A stretch of 64,000 nt of DNA from Paenarthrobacter sp. GOM3. GTDB taxonomy: Bacteria; Actinomycetota; Actinomycetes; Actinomycetales; Micrococcaceae. The notes beneath the pieces were generated by a model, which ran no database searches, was not told the DNA's origin, and was given only the letters and a program-made list of their open reading frames with translations. A program made the translations under genes and the position numbers. Below are positions 52,442 through 63,624 of this stretch, piece after piece; position 1 is the stretch's first letter, and the number at the start of each line of letters is the position of its first letter. The stretch covers positions 2,356,001-2,420,000 of the forward strand of contig NZ_CP136562.1 of NCBI RefSeq assembly GCF_018215265.2, read 5' to 3'.

Positions 52442-53511
52442 CCGCTCCAGGAGAAACCGGGACCAGATGGAAGAGTGACATCCTGGGCCACGGCTATGAA
52501 TGCATGGACCTGCCACTTAAGCCCGATGAAGAGGGGCATGTCAAAGCGACGCTGGTCAGGCATGCACCTCCCATCAGCCACCCTGCCCCGCAGGGCGTCC
52601 TGGACTTCTTGGTGTCCTTTACCAAGCGCAAGCGCCGCTCCGCGCCGGCAGATCCGGGAGGCGCCCCGAGGGCGGTCCTTTACCTGCACGGATGGGCGGA
52701 CTACTTCCTCCAGACCGAACTGGCCGAGTACCTCACAGCCTCCGGCTTCCACTTCTATGCGTTGGACCTACGTAAGTTCGGCCGGAGCCTCCTGCCCGGA
52801 CAGACCCCCGGGTACACCTCCGACCTCGGCGTTTACGACGAGGACATGGCGGCAGCCTTGATGGAGATCGAACGTGACGTGATGGCCCGGACCGGCAACA
52901 GCACAGCGCCCACCATCCACATGGTTGCCCATTCCCTGGGCGGCCTCATCGCAGCTCTGTGGGCTGACCGTAATCCAGGCAGAGTGGGCACCTTGGTGCT
53001 GAACTCGCCGTGGCTGGAACTGCAGGGAAGCAGCTTGGTCCGAAGTATCGCCATGCATTTGGTGGAACCTTTCGCCCGCACCGACCCGAAACGGCCCTTC
53101 AGGTTCCCCGAGATGCCAGCGTATTGGGAGAGCGTCAGCAACGAAGCCCACGGCGAGTGGATCCTGGATCCGGTCTGGCGACCACGGGCTTCCTTCCCTA
53201 TCCGGGCGGGTTGGACCAAAGCCGTACTCGCGGGGCACGCCGCGGTGGAACGCAAGCTCAACATTGACGCGCCAGTATTGGTTCTTTTGTCCGGAAGGAC
53301 GCGAATCCAAGCCGAATGGACGGCGGACCTCATGCGGGCCGACGCTGTCATCGACGTCGAGGAAACCTCCCGGCGCGCTTTGGGCCTGGCACGGCGAACG
53401 GCTGTGTTCCGGTATCCCGGCGCCCTGCACGATGTGTTCCTGTCGCGGCGGACGGTACGCCAGCAGGCCTACCGCGACGTCGCGGTCTGGCTTGCGGCCT
53501 ACCCCTACTGA
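52438..53511 (+). CDS. Alpha/beta hydrolase, tandem paralogue
   Basis: 357-aa hydrolase paralogous to the gene before it: VLYLHGWADYFLQTELAEYL, nucleophile VAHSLGGLIAALW, and the same C-terminal GALHDVFLSRR with the catalytic His. It has a 25-residue basic insert after residue 50 (a KRKRRS stretch). The GTG start overlaps the preceding stop by 4 nt (GTGA), so translation is coupled. Likely product of duplication and divergence. Confidence 0.88.
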   Translation: MTAPGETGTRWKSDILGHGYECMDLPLKPDEEGHVKATLVRHAPPISHPAPQGVLDFLVSFTKRKRRSAPADPGGAPRAVLYLHGWADYFLQTELAEYLTASGFHFYALDLRKFGRSLLPGQTPGYTSDLGVYDEDMAAALMEIERDVMARTGNSTAPTIHMVAHSLGGLIAALWADRNPGRVGTLVLNSPWLELQGSSLVRSIAMHLVEPFARTDPKRPFRFPEMPAYWESVSNEAHGEWILDPVWRPRASFPIRAGWTKAVLAGHAAVERKLNIDAPVLVLLSGRTRIQAEWTADLMRADAVIDVEETSRRALGLARRTAVFRYPGALHDVFLSRRTVRQQAYRDVAVWLAAYPY

Positions 53512-53541
53512 GTTGGCGGAACCCCAGTTAACACGGCCATG

Positions 53542-54366
53542 CTATTTGGCGATGGGTGCGGCATCGACTGCCCCGCCATAGCGGCGATCCCGCTTGGCGT
53601 AGATCTCCACAGCCTCCCAGAGCGTCCGCCTGTCGACGTCCGGCCACAGCGTGTCCATGAAAACGAACTCCGCGTAGGCTGACTGCCAGAGAAGGAAGTT
53701 GGAGAGCCGCTGCTCGCCTGAGCTGCGAAGGAACAGATCCACGTCCGGAAGGTCCGGTTCGTCCAGGTACTTCTGGATGGTCTTCTCCGAGACGGAGCCG
53801 GGCTTCAAACGCCCCGCGGCAACATCGTGGGCAATGGCCGAGACGGCATCCGCGATCTCCGCCCGTCCGCCGTAGTTAACACACATGGTCAACGTACAAG
53901 TGTCGTTGGCGCGCGTGTAGTCCTCGGCCTCTTCCAATTCCTTGATCACCGAACCCCACAACCGTGGCCGACGACCCGCCCAGCGGATCCGGACTCCCCA
54001 CTCATCAAGCTGATTGCGTTGGCGTCGTAATACGTCCTTGTTAAATCCCATGAGGAACCGGACTTCTTCAGGCGACCGCCGCCAGTTCTCGGTGGAGAAA
54101 GCATAGACGCTGACGTACTTGATGCCGAGTTCGATCGCACCCGCCATGACGTCCAACAGTGCCGGTTCGCCTGCCTTGTGGCCCTCAATCCGGGGCAGCC
54201 CCCGCTGGTTGGCCCAGCGCCCGTTGCCATCCATGACGATGGCCACGTGCTGCGGTATGAGCTCACTCGGAATTTTTGGTGGCACTGCCCCTGAAGGGTG
54301 ACCATAAGGCGCCACCACCGGTGCCGTCCTCGCAACTGTTGACTTGTTCTTCTTGCCAAGTGCCAC
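53542..54366 (-). CDS. uppS: Isoprenyl transferase (undecaprenyl/decaprenyl diphosphate synthase)
   Basis: Cis-prenyltransferase that makes the polyprenyl carrier for peptidoglycan and other glycans (274 aa). [24 protein letters not shown] holds the catalytic Asp and diphosphate-binding residues; [17 protein letters not shown] and [25 protein letters not shown] are also conserved. GTG 54366 is 2 nt after the recO stop, with GGAG inside recO, so the two are coupled. The long upstream in-frame region within recO is not coding. Confidence 0.95.
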   Translation of the reverse strand: MALGKKNKSTVARTAPVVAPYGHPSGAVPPKIPSELIPQHVAIVMDGNGRWANQRGLPRIEGHKAGEPALLDVMAGAIELGIKYVSVYAFSTENWRRSPEEVRFLMGFNKDVLRRQRNQLDEWGVRIRWAGRRPRLWGSVIKELEEAEDYTRANDTCTLTMCVNYGGRAEIADAVSAIAHDVAAGRLKPGSVSEKTIQKYLDEPDLPDVDLFLRSSGEQRLSNFLLWQSAYAEFVFMDTLWPDVDRRTLWEAVEIYAKRDRRYGGAVDAAPIAK

Positions 54367-54368
54367 TG

Positions 54369-55136
54369 TCAGCTTCGCTCCACATGTTTGAGTGATTTCA
54401 CGGCGCGTTCCAAATGCCATTGCAGGTAACTGGCCACCAGCCCCGCACTTTCCCTGCGATGCCGGGGATCCGAGACATCGGCGACGCCCCAATTGCCTGT
54501 CAGCAATGCTCCAAGGAGTTCCACGGTCTCCGGCGCGGGGGCCGGCGACCCCGGCGGCCGGCAATCGCTGCACACCATTCCGCCAACCGGTGCCGCAAAT
54601 GCGGTGTGCGGGCCTGGACGGCCGCAACGGGCACAATCCGTAAAACTCGGCGCCCAGCCCCCGGTGGCCAGGGCCCGAAGCAGATACGAATCCAGAATGA
54701 GCTCGGGAGGATGGTCGGAGCGGCTCAATGCGGCCAAAGCCCCAACCAGCAGGTTGTATTGGGCGGTCCCCGACTCGGTGTCGGCATCCGTCAATTTCTC
54801 GGCTGTCTCGGTCATTGCGGCCGCCACAGTGAAGCGGCCGTAATCGGCGGCGATATCGCTTCCGTAGGCACCCTTGGCGACGGCTTGCGTCACTATGTCA
54901 AGTGTCCGGCCAGCGACCAGTTGCAGGTCTGCGACCATGAACGGCTCGAGGCGCGCACCGAATCGGCTGCTGGTTCTCCGGACTCCCTTGGCAACGGCCC
55001 GGACCTGCCCGTGGTGCTTGGTCAAAAGGGTGATGATCCTATCCGCCTCGCCCAGCTTATGGGTGCGGAGCACCACGGCATCGTCCCGATAGGACCGTGC
55101 TGCAAACGACGGATTGGCCACAACTAATCTTTGCAC
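54369..55136 (-). CDS. recO: DNA repair protein RecO
   Basis: 255-aa recombination mediator that loads RecA through RecFOR. N-terminal OB fold: [30 protein letters not shown] zinc cluster [10 protein letters not shown]...CSDC is present near residues 150-190. The first possible start is GTG 55136; GTG 55121 is an alternative that fits family N-termini about as well. It precedes uppS, the common actinobacterial order recO-uppS. Confidence 0.93.
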   Translation of the reverse strand: MQRLVVANPSFAARSYRDDAVVLRTHKLGEADRIITLLTKHHGQVRAVAKGVRRTSSRFGARLEPFMVADLQLVAGRTLDIVTQAVAKGAYGSDIAADYGRFTVAAAMTETAEKLTDADTESGTAQYNLLVGALAALSRSDHPPELILDSYLLRALATGGWAPSFTDCARCGRPGPHTAFAAPVGGMVCSDCRPPGSPAPAPETVELLGALLTGNWGVADVSDPRHRRESAGLVASYLQWHLERAVKSLKHVERS

Positions 55137-55164
55137 TTCGCCCGGGTCCGGCGTGACCGCCAGA

Positions 55165-55198
55165 CGGTGTGGTGACTGAAAATCCAGTCACCACACCG
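55165..55198 (-). terminator. Hairpin between leuA and recO
   Basis: 14-bp perfect stem CGGTGTGGTGACTG / CAGTCACCACACCG around a 6-nt loop, just after the leuA stop. No clear T run on the minus strand, so termination may need Rho or be partial. Confidence 0.55.
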
Positions 55199-55205
55199 CA
55201 GGAAC

Positions 55206-57034
<1,829 letters not shown>

Positions 57035-57050
<16 letters not shown>

Positions 57051-57079
57051 CAGCTAAGAAGAAGCATTTCCGCACGCAC
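57035..57079 (-). CDS. leuL: leuA leader peptide with three consecutive Leu codons
   Basis: GTG 57079 (or ATG 57067) opens a 14-codon frame, MRAEMLLLSCRGEA, ending in TGA 57037-57035. The three leucines are all CTT, a rare codon in this GC-rich DNA, at 57064-57056. Minus-strand TACTGT (57091-57086) lies 6 nt before the GTG, so the leader is probably translated from a leaderless transcript. The peptide precedes leuA by about 90 nt and overlaps an attenuator-like structure. Confidence 0.65.
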
Positions 57080-57101
57080 AAATTCACAGTAACACGATGC
57101 G

Positions 57102-57107
57102 TATGAT
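57102..57107 (+). promoter_or_regulatory. TATGAT -10 box upstream of M13 peptidase gene
   Basis: TATGAT on the plus strand, 86 nt before the GTG at 57194. The -35 is unclear (TTCACA is only 14 bp away). Confidence 0.35.
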
Positions 57108-57193
57108 GACAGTGCAACACCTCATGCAACGTCCACTATGCAGACGCCACGACGGTGGAAACGCCGGCTGCAGCGTCCACACAAGGAGCCACA

Positions 57194-59146
57194 GTGCCAC
57201 AGTCGGGGATCACTCTTTCCAACATCGACCACAACGTCCGGCCCCAGGACGACCTTTACCAACACGTCAATGGCGCGTGGCTCAACAGCACGACCATCCC
57301 TGACGACCGGCCGCTGGAAGGAACCTTCACCGCGCTGCGGGACGGCGCCGAGCTGGCCGTCAAGGCGATCATTGAGGAAGCTGCCGCGAAGGCGGACTCA
57401 GCTACCGGCGTCGAACAGAAGGTCGGTGGCCTGTACGCCAGCTTCCTGGATGAAGCCGCAGCGGAGGAAAAGGGATTCGACCCGGTCCGCGGCAGGCTCC
57501 AGGAGGTTGAATCCGTTGACTCCCCGCAGGAATTGGCGGCGCTGATCGGGCGATTGTTCCGGTCCGATGTCTCGGGCCTGTTCTCCATCTACCCGGCGCC
57601 GGATGCTGGAAATCCCGAGCGCATCCTTCTCTATATCGGTCAGGGCGGCTTGGGGTTGCCGGACGAGTCGTACTACCGTGACGAAAAATTCGAAGCGATC
57701 GTGGCGGCCTACGGTAAGTACATTGCCACCATGTTCAACCTCGCTTCCATCCCTGATGCACAGGCCGCCTCTGAACGCGTTGTCGCCCTCGAAAGGGCCC
57801 TTGCCTCACATCACTGGGACAACGTCACGCTGCGGAATCCGCAAAAGACCTACAACCTCAAGACCGCAGACGAGGCCCGGGCATTGTTTCCCTTGCTGGA
57901 CACGTGGTTCGAAACTGCACGCGTGGACCCGGCCAAGCGGACCGAGCTGGTGGTCAGCACACCGGACTTCTTTGCCGGGGCCGCTGCACTGCTGGAATCC
58001 GAACCGCTTCAAACGTGGAAGGAATGGCTGACCCTGCGCATACTGAGCTCGGCAGCCCCGTATTTGTCGTCCGGTTTCGTCGATACCAACTTCGACTTTT
58101 ACGGGACCACGCTCAGCGGAACGCCCCGTAACAAGGAGAGGTGGAAGCGTGGCGTTGCCGTGGTGGAAGCTGCGCTGGGCGAAGCCGTAGGCCAAATCTA
58201 CGTTGAACGGCACTTCCCTCCCGGTCACAAGGCCCGGATGGAGACACTGGTGGGAAACCTCATCGAGGCCTACCGGGACAGCATCTCCGCCTTGACTTGG
58301 ATGAGCGAAGAAACCAAGGTTGAAGCCCTCAAGAAACTCCAGGCGTTCCGGCCCAAGATCGGCTTCCCGGAAAAATGGATCGATTACTCTGCCGTCGAGA
58401 TCAACCCCACTGACCTCCTGGGCAATGTTGAGCGTGCGCACAATGCCGACGTCGACAGGCACCTTGACGAGATCGGCAAGCCCGTCGATCTCACCAAGTG
58501 GCTGATGACGCCACAGACCGTCAATGCCTACTATCACCCGATGCTGAACGAAATCGTCTTTCCCGCCGCCATCCTCCAGCCGCCGTTCTTCAACGCGGAC
58601 GCAGACGACGCCGTGAACTACGGTGGCATCGGGGCGGTCATCGGACACGAAATCGGCCACGGGTTCGACGATCAGGGCTCACAGTTCGACGGCACGGGCG
58701 CCCTTCGGAACTGGTGGACCGAAGAAGACCGCACTGCCTTTGAGGCCCTCACTACCAAACTGGTGGCACAGTACGACGCCCTTTCCCCCTATGCAGCCCC
58801 GGACCACAAGGTGAACGGCAAGCTGACACTGGGCGAGAACATCGGCGACCTGGGTGGCCTCGCCATCGCCTACAAGGCCTACCTGCTCAGCCTGGACGGA
58901 GCGGAGCCGGAAGTCATCGACGGTTTCACCGGACAGCAGCGGTTCTTCATGTCCTGGGCAGCCGGCTGGCGCCAGGTGATCCGAACCGAAGAAGCGATCC
59001 GGAGGCTGGCCACTGACCCGCACTCCCCCAACGAGTTCCGCACCAACGCCATTGCCCGCAACCTCGACGCTTTCCACCAGGCGTTCTCCGTGGGCGAGGG
59101 CGACGGTATGTGGATGGAACCCGGAGAACGGGTCAGCATCTGGTAA
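57194..59146 (+). CDS. M13 family metallopeptidase (PepO/neprilysin-like)
   Basis: 650-aa zinc endopeptidase. The zinc site is HEIGH at 485-489 with the third ligand Glu548 in GENIGDLGG. The substrate-binding block VNAYYHPMLNEIVFPAAILQPPFF precedes it. Start GTG 57194 has AAGGAG at 5 nt; a GTG at 57155 is in frame but has no ribosome site. No signal peptide or membrane anchor, so it is a cytosolic PepO type that probably cuts short peptides. Confidence 0.92.
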   Translation: MPQSGITLSNIDHNVRPQDDLYQHVNGAWLNSTTIPDDRPLEGTFTALRDGAELAVKAIIEEAAAKADSATGVEQKVGGLYASFLDEAAAEEKGFDPVRGRLQEVESVDSPQELAALIGRLFRSDVSGLFSIYPAPDAGNPERILLYIGQGGLGLPDESYYRDEKFEAIVAAYGKYIATMFNLASIPDAQAASERVVALERALASHHWDNVTLRNPQKTYNLKTADEARALFPLLDTWFETARVDPAKRTELVVSTPDFFAGAAALLESEPLQTWKEWLTLRILSSAAPYLSSGFVDTNFDFYGTTLSGTPRNKERWKRGVAVVEAALGEAVGQIYVERHFPPGHKARMETLVGNLIEAYRDSISALTWMSEETKVEALKKLQAFRPKIGFPEKWIDYSAVEINPTDLLGNVERAHNADVDRHLDEIGKPVDLTKWLMTPQTVNAYYHPMLNEIVFPAAILQPPFFNADADDAVNYGGIGAVIGHEIGHGFDDQGSQFDGTGALRNWWTEEDRTAFEALTTKLVAQYDALSPYAAPDHKVNGKLTLGENIGDLGGLAIAYKAYLLSLDGAEPEVIDGFTGQQRFFMSWAAGWRQVIRTEEAIRRLATDPHSPNEFRTNAIARNLDAFHQAFSVGEGDGMWMEPGERVSIW

Positions 59147-59163
59147 TTGGCTGGCAACAGCAC

Positions 59164-59199
59164 AGAAAGAGGCCGGGCCACATGGCCCGGCCTCTTTTG
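59164..59199. terminator. Bidirectional terminator, M13 peptidase and LCP genes
   Basis: AAAGAGGCCGGGCCA / TGGCCCGGCCTCTTT, 15-bp perfect stem with a 2-nt centre, followed by TTTT on the plus strand. Confidence 0.88.
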
Positions 59200-59209
59200 G
59201 CTTCATCGT

Positions 59210-60769
59210 CTATTGGTCGATATACAGCGGATTGACCTGCTGGCAGACGGCGTCGCTGGCTGTCTGGTTGACGACGTCCGGCGGTACCGAAGCAGCACCG
59301 TAGACAGAGCCCGTACCGAAGTCGGTGCCTACATAGAGCTGAACCCCGGCAACTCCAGCTGCCTGCTGGACCTGCGCAGCCGGAATGCCGTAGAGGGTTG
59401 CCACATCAGCGGCCACATCCGCAAAACCGGCTCCGTAATAGACCACGGTCTGGTCCACCGGGTTCGCCAGGTAGGACACCGCCTGGGCGAAGCCGTTGCC
59501 CGTGAGCACAGCCATTACTTCCTGGGCCCTGGCAGCAATTCCGCTGCCATTGGCGACCGCGACCGGCTGGATGGCCTTGTCGTAGGCGGGCGCGGCCGGC
59601 GTCGTAGCCGTTGGCTGCGCTGTCGGGCTTCCGGAAGCAGCCGGGCTTGACGTAGCGCCCGGCGAGGTCAGGTCAAGGTCGGCCCGCAGCGCCGAGAAAA
59701 GTTGCGATGCCTGTGGTTCCGCCAGCTCCAGCCGGTTCGGATCGATGGCAGCGGGCTGAGTGGGAACAGCGACGAAAGCCACCTTGGAGACATCAATGTC
59801 CTTCAGGCGCCCGCCGATCGTCAGCAGGGACGGCACGGAAGCCAGTCCGTCGTCCACCGTGAGGTTCTGCGTAACGACGTCGGCAATTTGCAGCAGCCGC
59901 TGTGGGTTGCCCAAAGTACCTTCGTCCTTGAGTTTCCTGGTCAGGGACGAAAGGAAGGCCTGCTGGCCCTTGATCCGTCCGAGGTCGCCACCGTCGCCGA
60001 ACGCATGCCGGGTTCGCAGGAACGCCAAAGCCTGTTCGCCCTCAACCTGGGAAGTGCCCTTGGGCAGGCGAAGGCGGGAGTCCGGATCGAAAACGGGATC
60101 GCTGACGCAGACGTTGACGCCACCAACCGCTTTGGAGAGTTCCTTGACGGCGTTGAAGTCCGCCATCATGAAGTGATCAATTTGCAGGCCCGTCAATTTG
60201 TTGACAGTGTCCACAGCGCAGCCAATGCCGGCCTCGGCCATGGCTTCGTTGATCATCACGCCACTTCTGGCAGGGAAGGTCTGGTTGTTGGTGTGGTCGG
60301 TGCACTGCGGCACATCAACCAGCAGGTCGCGGGGGAAGCTCATGACATTGACGCGCTTGTTGTCCGCGGAAATGTCCAGCAGCATCATGACATCGGAATG
60401 CCCATAGCCGGTGGAGTCCTCCGAGCTGCCGTAGTCCGAGTTTTTTCCATCACGGGTGTCCGACCCAAGAATGAGGATCTGCAGCCGGTCGGTCTTGTCA
60501 TTTGCTGCCGCTACCCCCGAATCCCGGTTTTCGCCGGCGCTGAGGGGGGCTTTGGTGATGTTCGACTGAAGGCGGATAAACCAGAACGCGGCAAAGGCGA
60601 CGCCGGCGACCAACGCCAGGGAAACCACACCAGTCGTAATTTTCAACCAGAGCGGCAGTCCCTTGCGTTCCTTCATGTGCCGGGGGGTGCCATCAGCATC
60701 CTCCCCATGGCGTCCCGCAACGGGGCCGGCGGTGCCGGTGCCCTGCGGGCGGGCGTCACGACGTCGCAC
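59210..60769 (-). CDS. LytR-CpsA-Psr (LCP) family cell-wall ligase
   Basis: 519-aa membrane protein that attaches polyprenyl-linked glycopolymers to peptidoglycan in this family. The layout is a cytoplasmic basic N-terminus, one membrane helix (about residues 41-65, LKITTGVVSLALVAGVAFAAFWFI), the LCP catalytic domain (ILGSDTRDG, SDVMMLLDI, MSFPRDLLVDVP, RTRHAFGDGGDLGRIKGQQAFL) and a C-terminal LytR_C domain after an Ala/Pro/Thr linker. The GTG start has GAGGAAAGG. It lies beside era but is separately promoted. Confidence 0.92.
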   Translation of the reverse strand: MRRRDARPQGTGTAGPVAGRHGEDADGTPRHMKERKGLPLWLKITTGVVSLALVAGVAFAAFWFIRLQSNITKAPLSAGENRDSGVAAANDKTDRLQILILGSDTRDGKNSDYGSSEDSTGYGHSDVMMLLDISADNKRVNVMSFPRDLLVDVPQCTDHTNNQTFPARSGVMINEAMAEAGIGCAVDTVNKLTGLQIDHFMMADFNAVKELSKAVGGVNVCVSDPVFDPDSRLRLPKGTSQVEGEQALAFLRTRHAFGDGGDLGRIKGQQAFLSSLTRKLKDEGTLGNPQRLLQIADVVTQNLTVDDGLASVPSLLTIGGRLKDIDVSKVAFVAVPTQPAAIDPNRLELAEPQASQLFSALRADLDLTSPGATSSPAASGSPTAQPTATTPAAPAYDKAIQPVAVANGSGIAARAQEVMAVLTGNGFAQAVSYLANPVDQTVVYYGAGFADVAADVATLYGIPAAQVQQAAGVAGVQLYVGTDFGTGSVYGAASVPPDVVNQTASDAVCQQVNPLYIDQ

Positions 60770-60876
60770 TATTCGGTTTACCTTTCCTCAAACACCTGAA
60801 TCTCCGCAATCATAGTTGCCGATTCTGGGAAGTTCCTTATCGGACCAACACTGCGCAGGATCGTGTCCCGGCAAAC

Positions 60877-61839
60877 CTAGAACCCGAGTTTCACCAGTTG
60901 CTTGGGATCGCGCTGCCAATCCTTGGCCACCTTGACGTGGAGATCCAGGTAAATCCGGGTGCCGAGGAGGGTTTCAATGCCCTTGCGGGCATTGGTTCCC
61001 ACTTCCCGCAGGCGACTCCCACCCTTACCGATGATGATGGCTTTTTGGGACGGCCGCTCAACGTAAAGGTTGACCCGGACATCCAGAAGCGGGTTGTCCT
61101 CGGTTCGGCCTTCGCGGGGAACGATCTCTTCAACCACTACCGCCAGGGAGTGCGGAAGCTCGTCCCGAACGCCCTCCAGGGCAGCCTCCCGGATCAATTC
61201 GGCGATCATCACTGCCTCTGGCTCATCAGTGAGCTCACCGTCAGGGTACAGCGGGGGCGACGGCGGCATGTGGCTGATCAGGACATCGGCAACCGTGGAG
61301 ACCTGGAAGCCGTCCGCTGCCGAAACCGGAACAATGTCTGCCCAGCCCTGTTCGCCCAGGACGTCCCGGCCCAGTTCGGCGACGGCGAGCAACTGCTCCG
61401 TCAACGCCTGCCGATCCACCAGGTCGGTCTTGGTCACGAGGGCAACGATCGGTTTGCGACCCACTGCGGCCAGCTGCGCTGCAATGTATTTATCGCCCGG
61501 GCCAATTTTCTCGTTGGCCGGAAGGCAGAAACCAATGGCATCAACTTCGGAAAGGGTGTCGGCCACCAGATCGTTGAGGCGCTTGCCGAGCAACGTGCGG
61601 GGCCGGTGGAGGCCCGGCGTATCCACGAGGATCAGCTGCGCGTCGTCGCGGTGCACGATTCCACGGATGGTGTGGCGCGTGGTTTGCGGCTTTGCCGAGG
61701 TGATGGCCACTTTCTGGCCCACCAACGCGTTGGTGAGGGTTGATTTGCCGGCATTGGGCCGGCCAACCAGCACGGAGAAACCTGCGTGGAAGCCGCCGAA
61801 GTCCTGATCGGCGTCGAATTTCTTATTTTGCTTGCTCAC
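60877..61839 (-). CDS. era: GTPase Era
   Basis: 320-aa GTPase for 16S rRNA maturation and 30S assembly. G1 GRPNAGKS, G2 region QTTRHTIRG, G3 DTPGLHRP, G4 TKTDL, G5 VSAADG; the C-terminal KH domain has IIGKGGSRLREVG. GTG 61839 has GGGAG at 6 nt and overlaps the upstream gene by 17 nt. The in-frame sequence to 61953 lies inside that gene and is not the start. Confidence 0.96.
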   Translation of the reverse strand: MSKQNKKFDADQDFGGFHAGFSVLVGRPNAGKSTLTNALVGQKVAITSAKPQTTRHTIRGIVHRDDAQLILVDTPGLHRPRTLLGKRLNDLVADTLSEVDAIGFCLPANEKIGPGDKYIAAQLAAVGRKPIVALVTKTDLVDRQALTEQLLAVAELGRDVLGEQGWADIVPVSAADGFQVSTVADVLISHMPPSPPLYPDGELTDEPEAVMIAELIREAALEGVRDELPHSLAVVVEEIVPREGRTEDNPLLDVRVNLYVERPSQKAIIIGKGGSRLREVGTNARKGIETLLGTRIYLDLHVKVAKDWQRDPKQLVKLGF

Positions 61840-63154
61840 GTGGAACTCCCTGTTGCGTTGAGTCGGCGTCTTCGAGGAGGTCCTCAAAGTCAGTGTCTTC
61901 CTTTGGAATGGCTGCCGCAATGATGTGGCTGACCCTGTTTCGGCGACCCTCAAGCCTATCGGCCCTAAGCGACACTCCGTTCACTTCAACAGAACTTCCC
62001 ACAATCGGTACCTGCCCGAGTGCCTTGGCGAGGAGGCCACCGACAGTGTCTACCTCGTCGTCGTCGAGGTCCATATCGAACAATTCGCCCAGGTCATCGA
62101 TGCTCATCCGTGCGCTGACCCGGTACGTACCGTCCCCAAGGTCCACGGCCTCTTCGGCGGCAGCGTCGTATTCGTCCACGATCTCACCAACGATTTCCTC
62201 GATGAGGTCCTCAAGTGTGACCAGGCCCGCGGTGCCACCGTACTCATCGATAACGATGGCTACGTGGGTGGATTCCTGCTGGAGTTCCCGCAGGAGGTCG
62301 CTCACCGGCTTGGACTCGGGAACGTAACGGACATCCCGGGCGAGCGAGTCGACGTCGTGGGCCTGAAGTCCAGGTTCCGTGCGATGCAGGGCCGCAGCCA
62401 CGTCCTTCAGGTAGAGGATTCCGCGGATCTGGTCGGTGTTTTCGCCGATCACGGGAATTCTTGAGTAGCCCGAGCGCAGGAACAGGCCCATGGCCGTCTC
62501 CAGGTCCGAGCCGGTTCCGATGCTGACAATGTCAGTCCGGGGCACCATTACTGAGCGCACCAGGGTGTCGCCGAAATCGAAAACGGAATGGATGAGTTCA
62601 GCCTCGTTGTCCTCGATCATGTCCGACTCGGCTGCCCGGTCCACGAATTCGCGGAACTCTTCTTCGCTGACGAACGCGTCATCTCCCGCCGGAGCACCCG
62701 GCGCCACTGTCTGGCCAAGTGCCACAAGCCACCCGGGAATGGGCCCAAGGATCCAGCAGAGGAACCTGATCAGGGGCGCGGTGAACCGGACGACCGGCCC
62801 TGAGTGGGCCCGGCCCAATTGCCGCGGGGAAACCCCTACCAGCACAAAACCGATAACCGCCATGATGCCCGTGGCCGCAAGGCCCGCAAGCCACACGTTG
62901 TCCAACAGGCTGTGAAGGACGACGGCGACCGCAACCGCGGCCGCCATCTCGAACCACACCCGCCAAAACCGCAGGGCGCGCATGTGCGCGACGGGGTTCC
63001 TCAGGATGCCGCCCAGGGCCTTGCCCTTGCTTCGGCCAATGGATTGTTCGGCTTCGTGCCGGGGCAGGAAGTTGAAGGCAGCCTCCGCTGCGGTCAGCAA
63101 GGCAACGAAGCTCAGGAAAACCAGCGCCATGCCGACCAGGATGATCGAGGTCAC
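61823..63154 (-). CDS. CNNM/CorC-type membrane protein with CBS domains
   Basis: 443-aa protein: DUF21 (CNNM) membrane domain with three or four helices (IILVGMALVFLSFVALLTA and following), then two CBS domains (VMVPRTDIVSIGTG, YSRIPVIGENTDQIRGILYLKDV, VAIVIDEYGGTAGLVTLEDLIEEIVGEI), then a CorC_HlyC domain. The family is often called hemolysin-like, but many members act in magnesium or other cation export. Its end overlaps the era start by 17 nt and its start overlaps ybeY by 4 nt. Confidence 0.92.
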   Translation of the reverse strand: MTSIILVGMALVFLSFVALLTAAEAAFNFLPRHEAEQSIGRSKGKALGGILRNPVAHMRALRFWRVWFEMAAAVAVAVVLHSLLDNVWLAGLAATGIMAVIGFVLVGVSPRQLGRAHSGPVVRFTAPLIRFLCWILGPIPGWLVALGQTVAPGAPAGDDAFVSEEEFREFVDRAAESDMIEDNEAELIHSVFDFGDTLVRSVMVPRTDIVSIGTGSDLETAMGLFLRSGYSRIPVIGENTDQIRGILYLKDVAAALHRTEPGLQAHDVDSLARDVRYVPESKPVSDLLRELQQESTHVAIVIDEYGGTAGLVTLEDLIEEIVGEIVDEYDAAAEEAVDLGDGTYRVSARMSIDDLGELFDMDLDDDEVDTVGGLLAKALGQVPIVGSSVEVNGVSLRADRLEGRRNRVSHIIAAAIPKEDTDFEDLLEDADSTQQGVPREQAK

Positions 63155-63624
63155 TGCATGGTCTCCATGGGGGCATCCTTGCCCAGGAATTCAGACAGCA
63201 ACTCACGCTGCAAACCGAACATTTCTGCTTTCTCGTCAGGCTCTGCATGGTCGAAGCCAAGCAAGTGGAGAATGCCGTGGGTGGTGAGCAACAGCATCTC
63301 GTCCTGTGTGGGGTGTCCCGCGTTGCGCGCCTGGACCTCGGCCACCTGCGGGCAAATGGCGATGTCGCCCAGCATGCCCTGGGGCGTCGGCTTGTCCGGC
63401 GTGCCCGGCGTCAACTCGTCCATCGGCACCGAGAGAACATCTGTGGCCCCGGGTTCGTCCATCAGCTCGATGTGCAGCTTCTCCATGGCAGGCTCGTCCA
63501 CCAGCAGGATGGACAGCTCGGCTTGGGGGTGGATGTAGAGACGCTCAAAGATGAAGCGCGACAACGTCACCAGCTGGGCCTCGTCCACCGCGACGCCGGA
63601 CTCGTTGTTTACTTCGATGCTCAT
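63151..63624 (-). CDS. ybeY: Endoribonuclease YbeY
   Basis: 157-aa metal-dependent RNase for 16S rRNA 3' end maturation and ribosome quality control. The zinc motif [17 protein letters not shown] gives the H-x3-H-x5-H pattern. [14 protein letters not shown] upstream is also conserved. ATG 63624 overlaps the phoH stop by 4 nt; the stop overlaps the CBS gene. This makes a four-gene chain phoH-ybeY-CBS-era. Confidence 0.95.
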   Translation of the reverse strand: MSIEVNNESGVAVDEAQLVTLSRFIFERLYIHPQAELSILLVDEPAMEKLHIELMDEPGATDVLSVPMDELTPGTPDKPTPQGMLGDIAICPQVAEVQARNAGHPTQDEMLLLTTHGILHLLGFDHAEPDEKAEMFGLQRELLSEFLGKDAPMETMQ

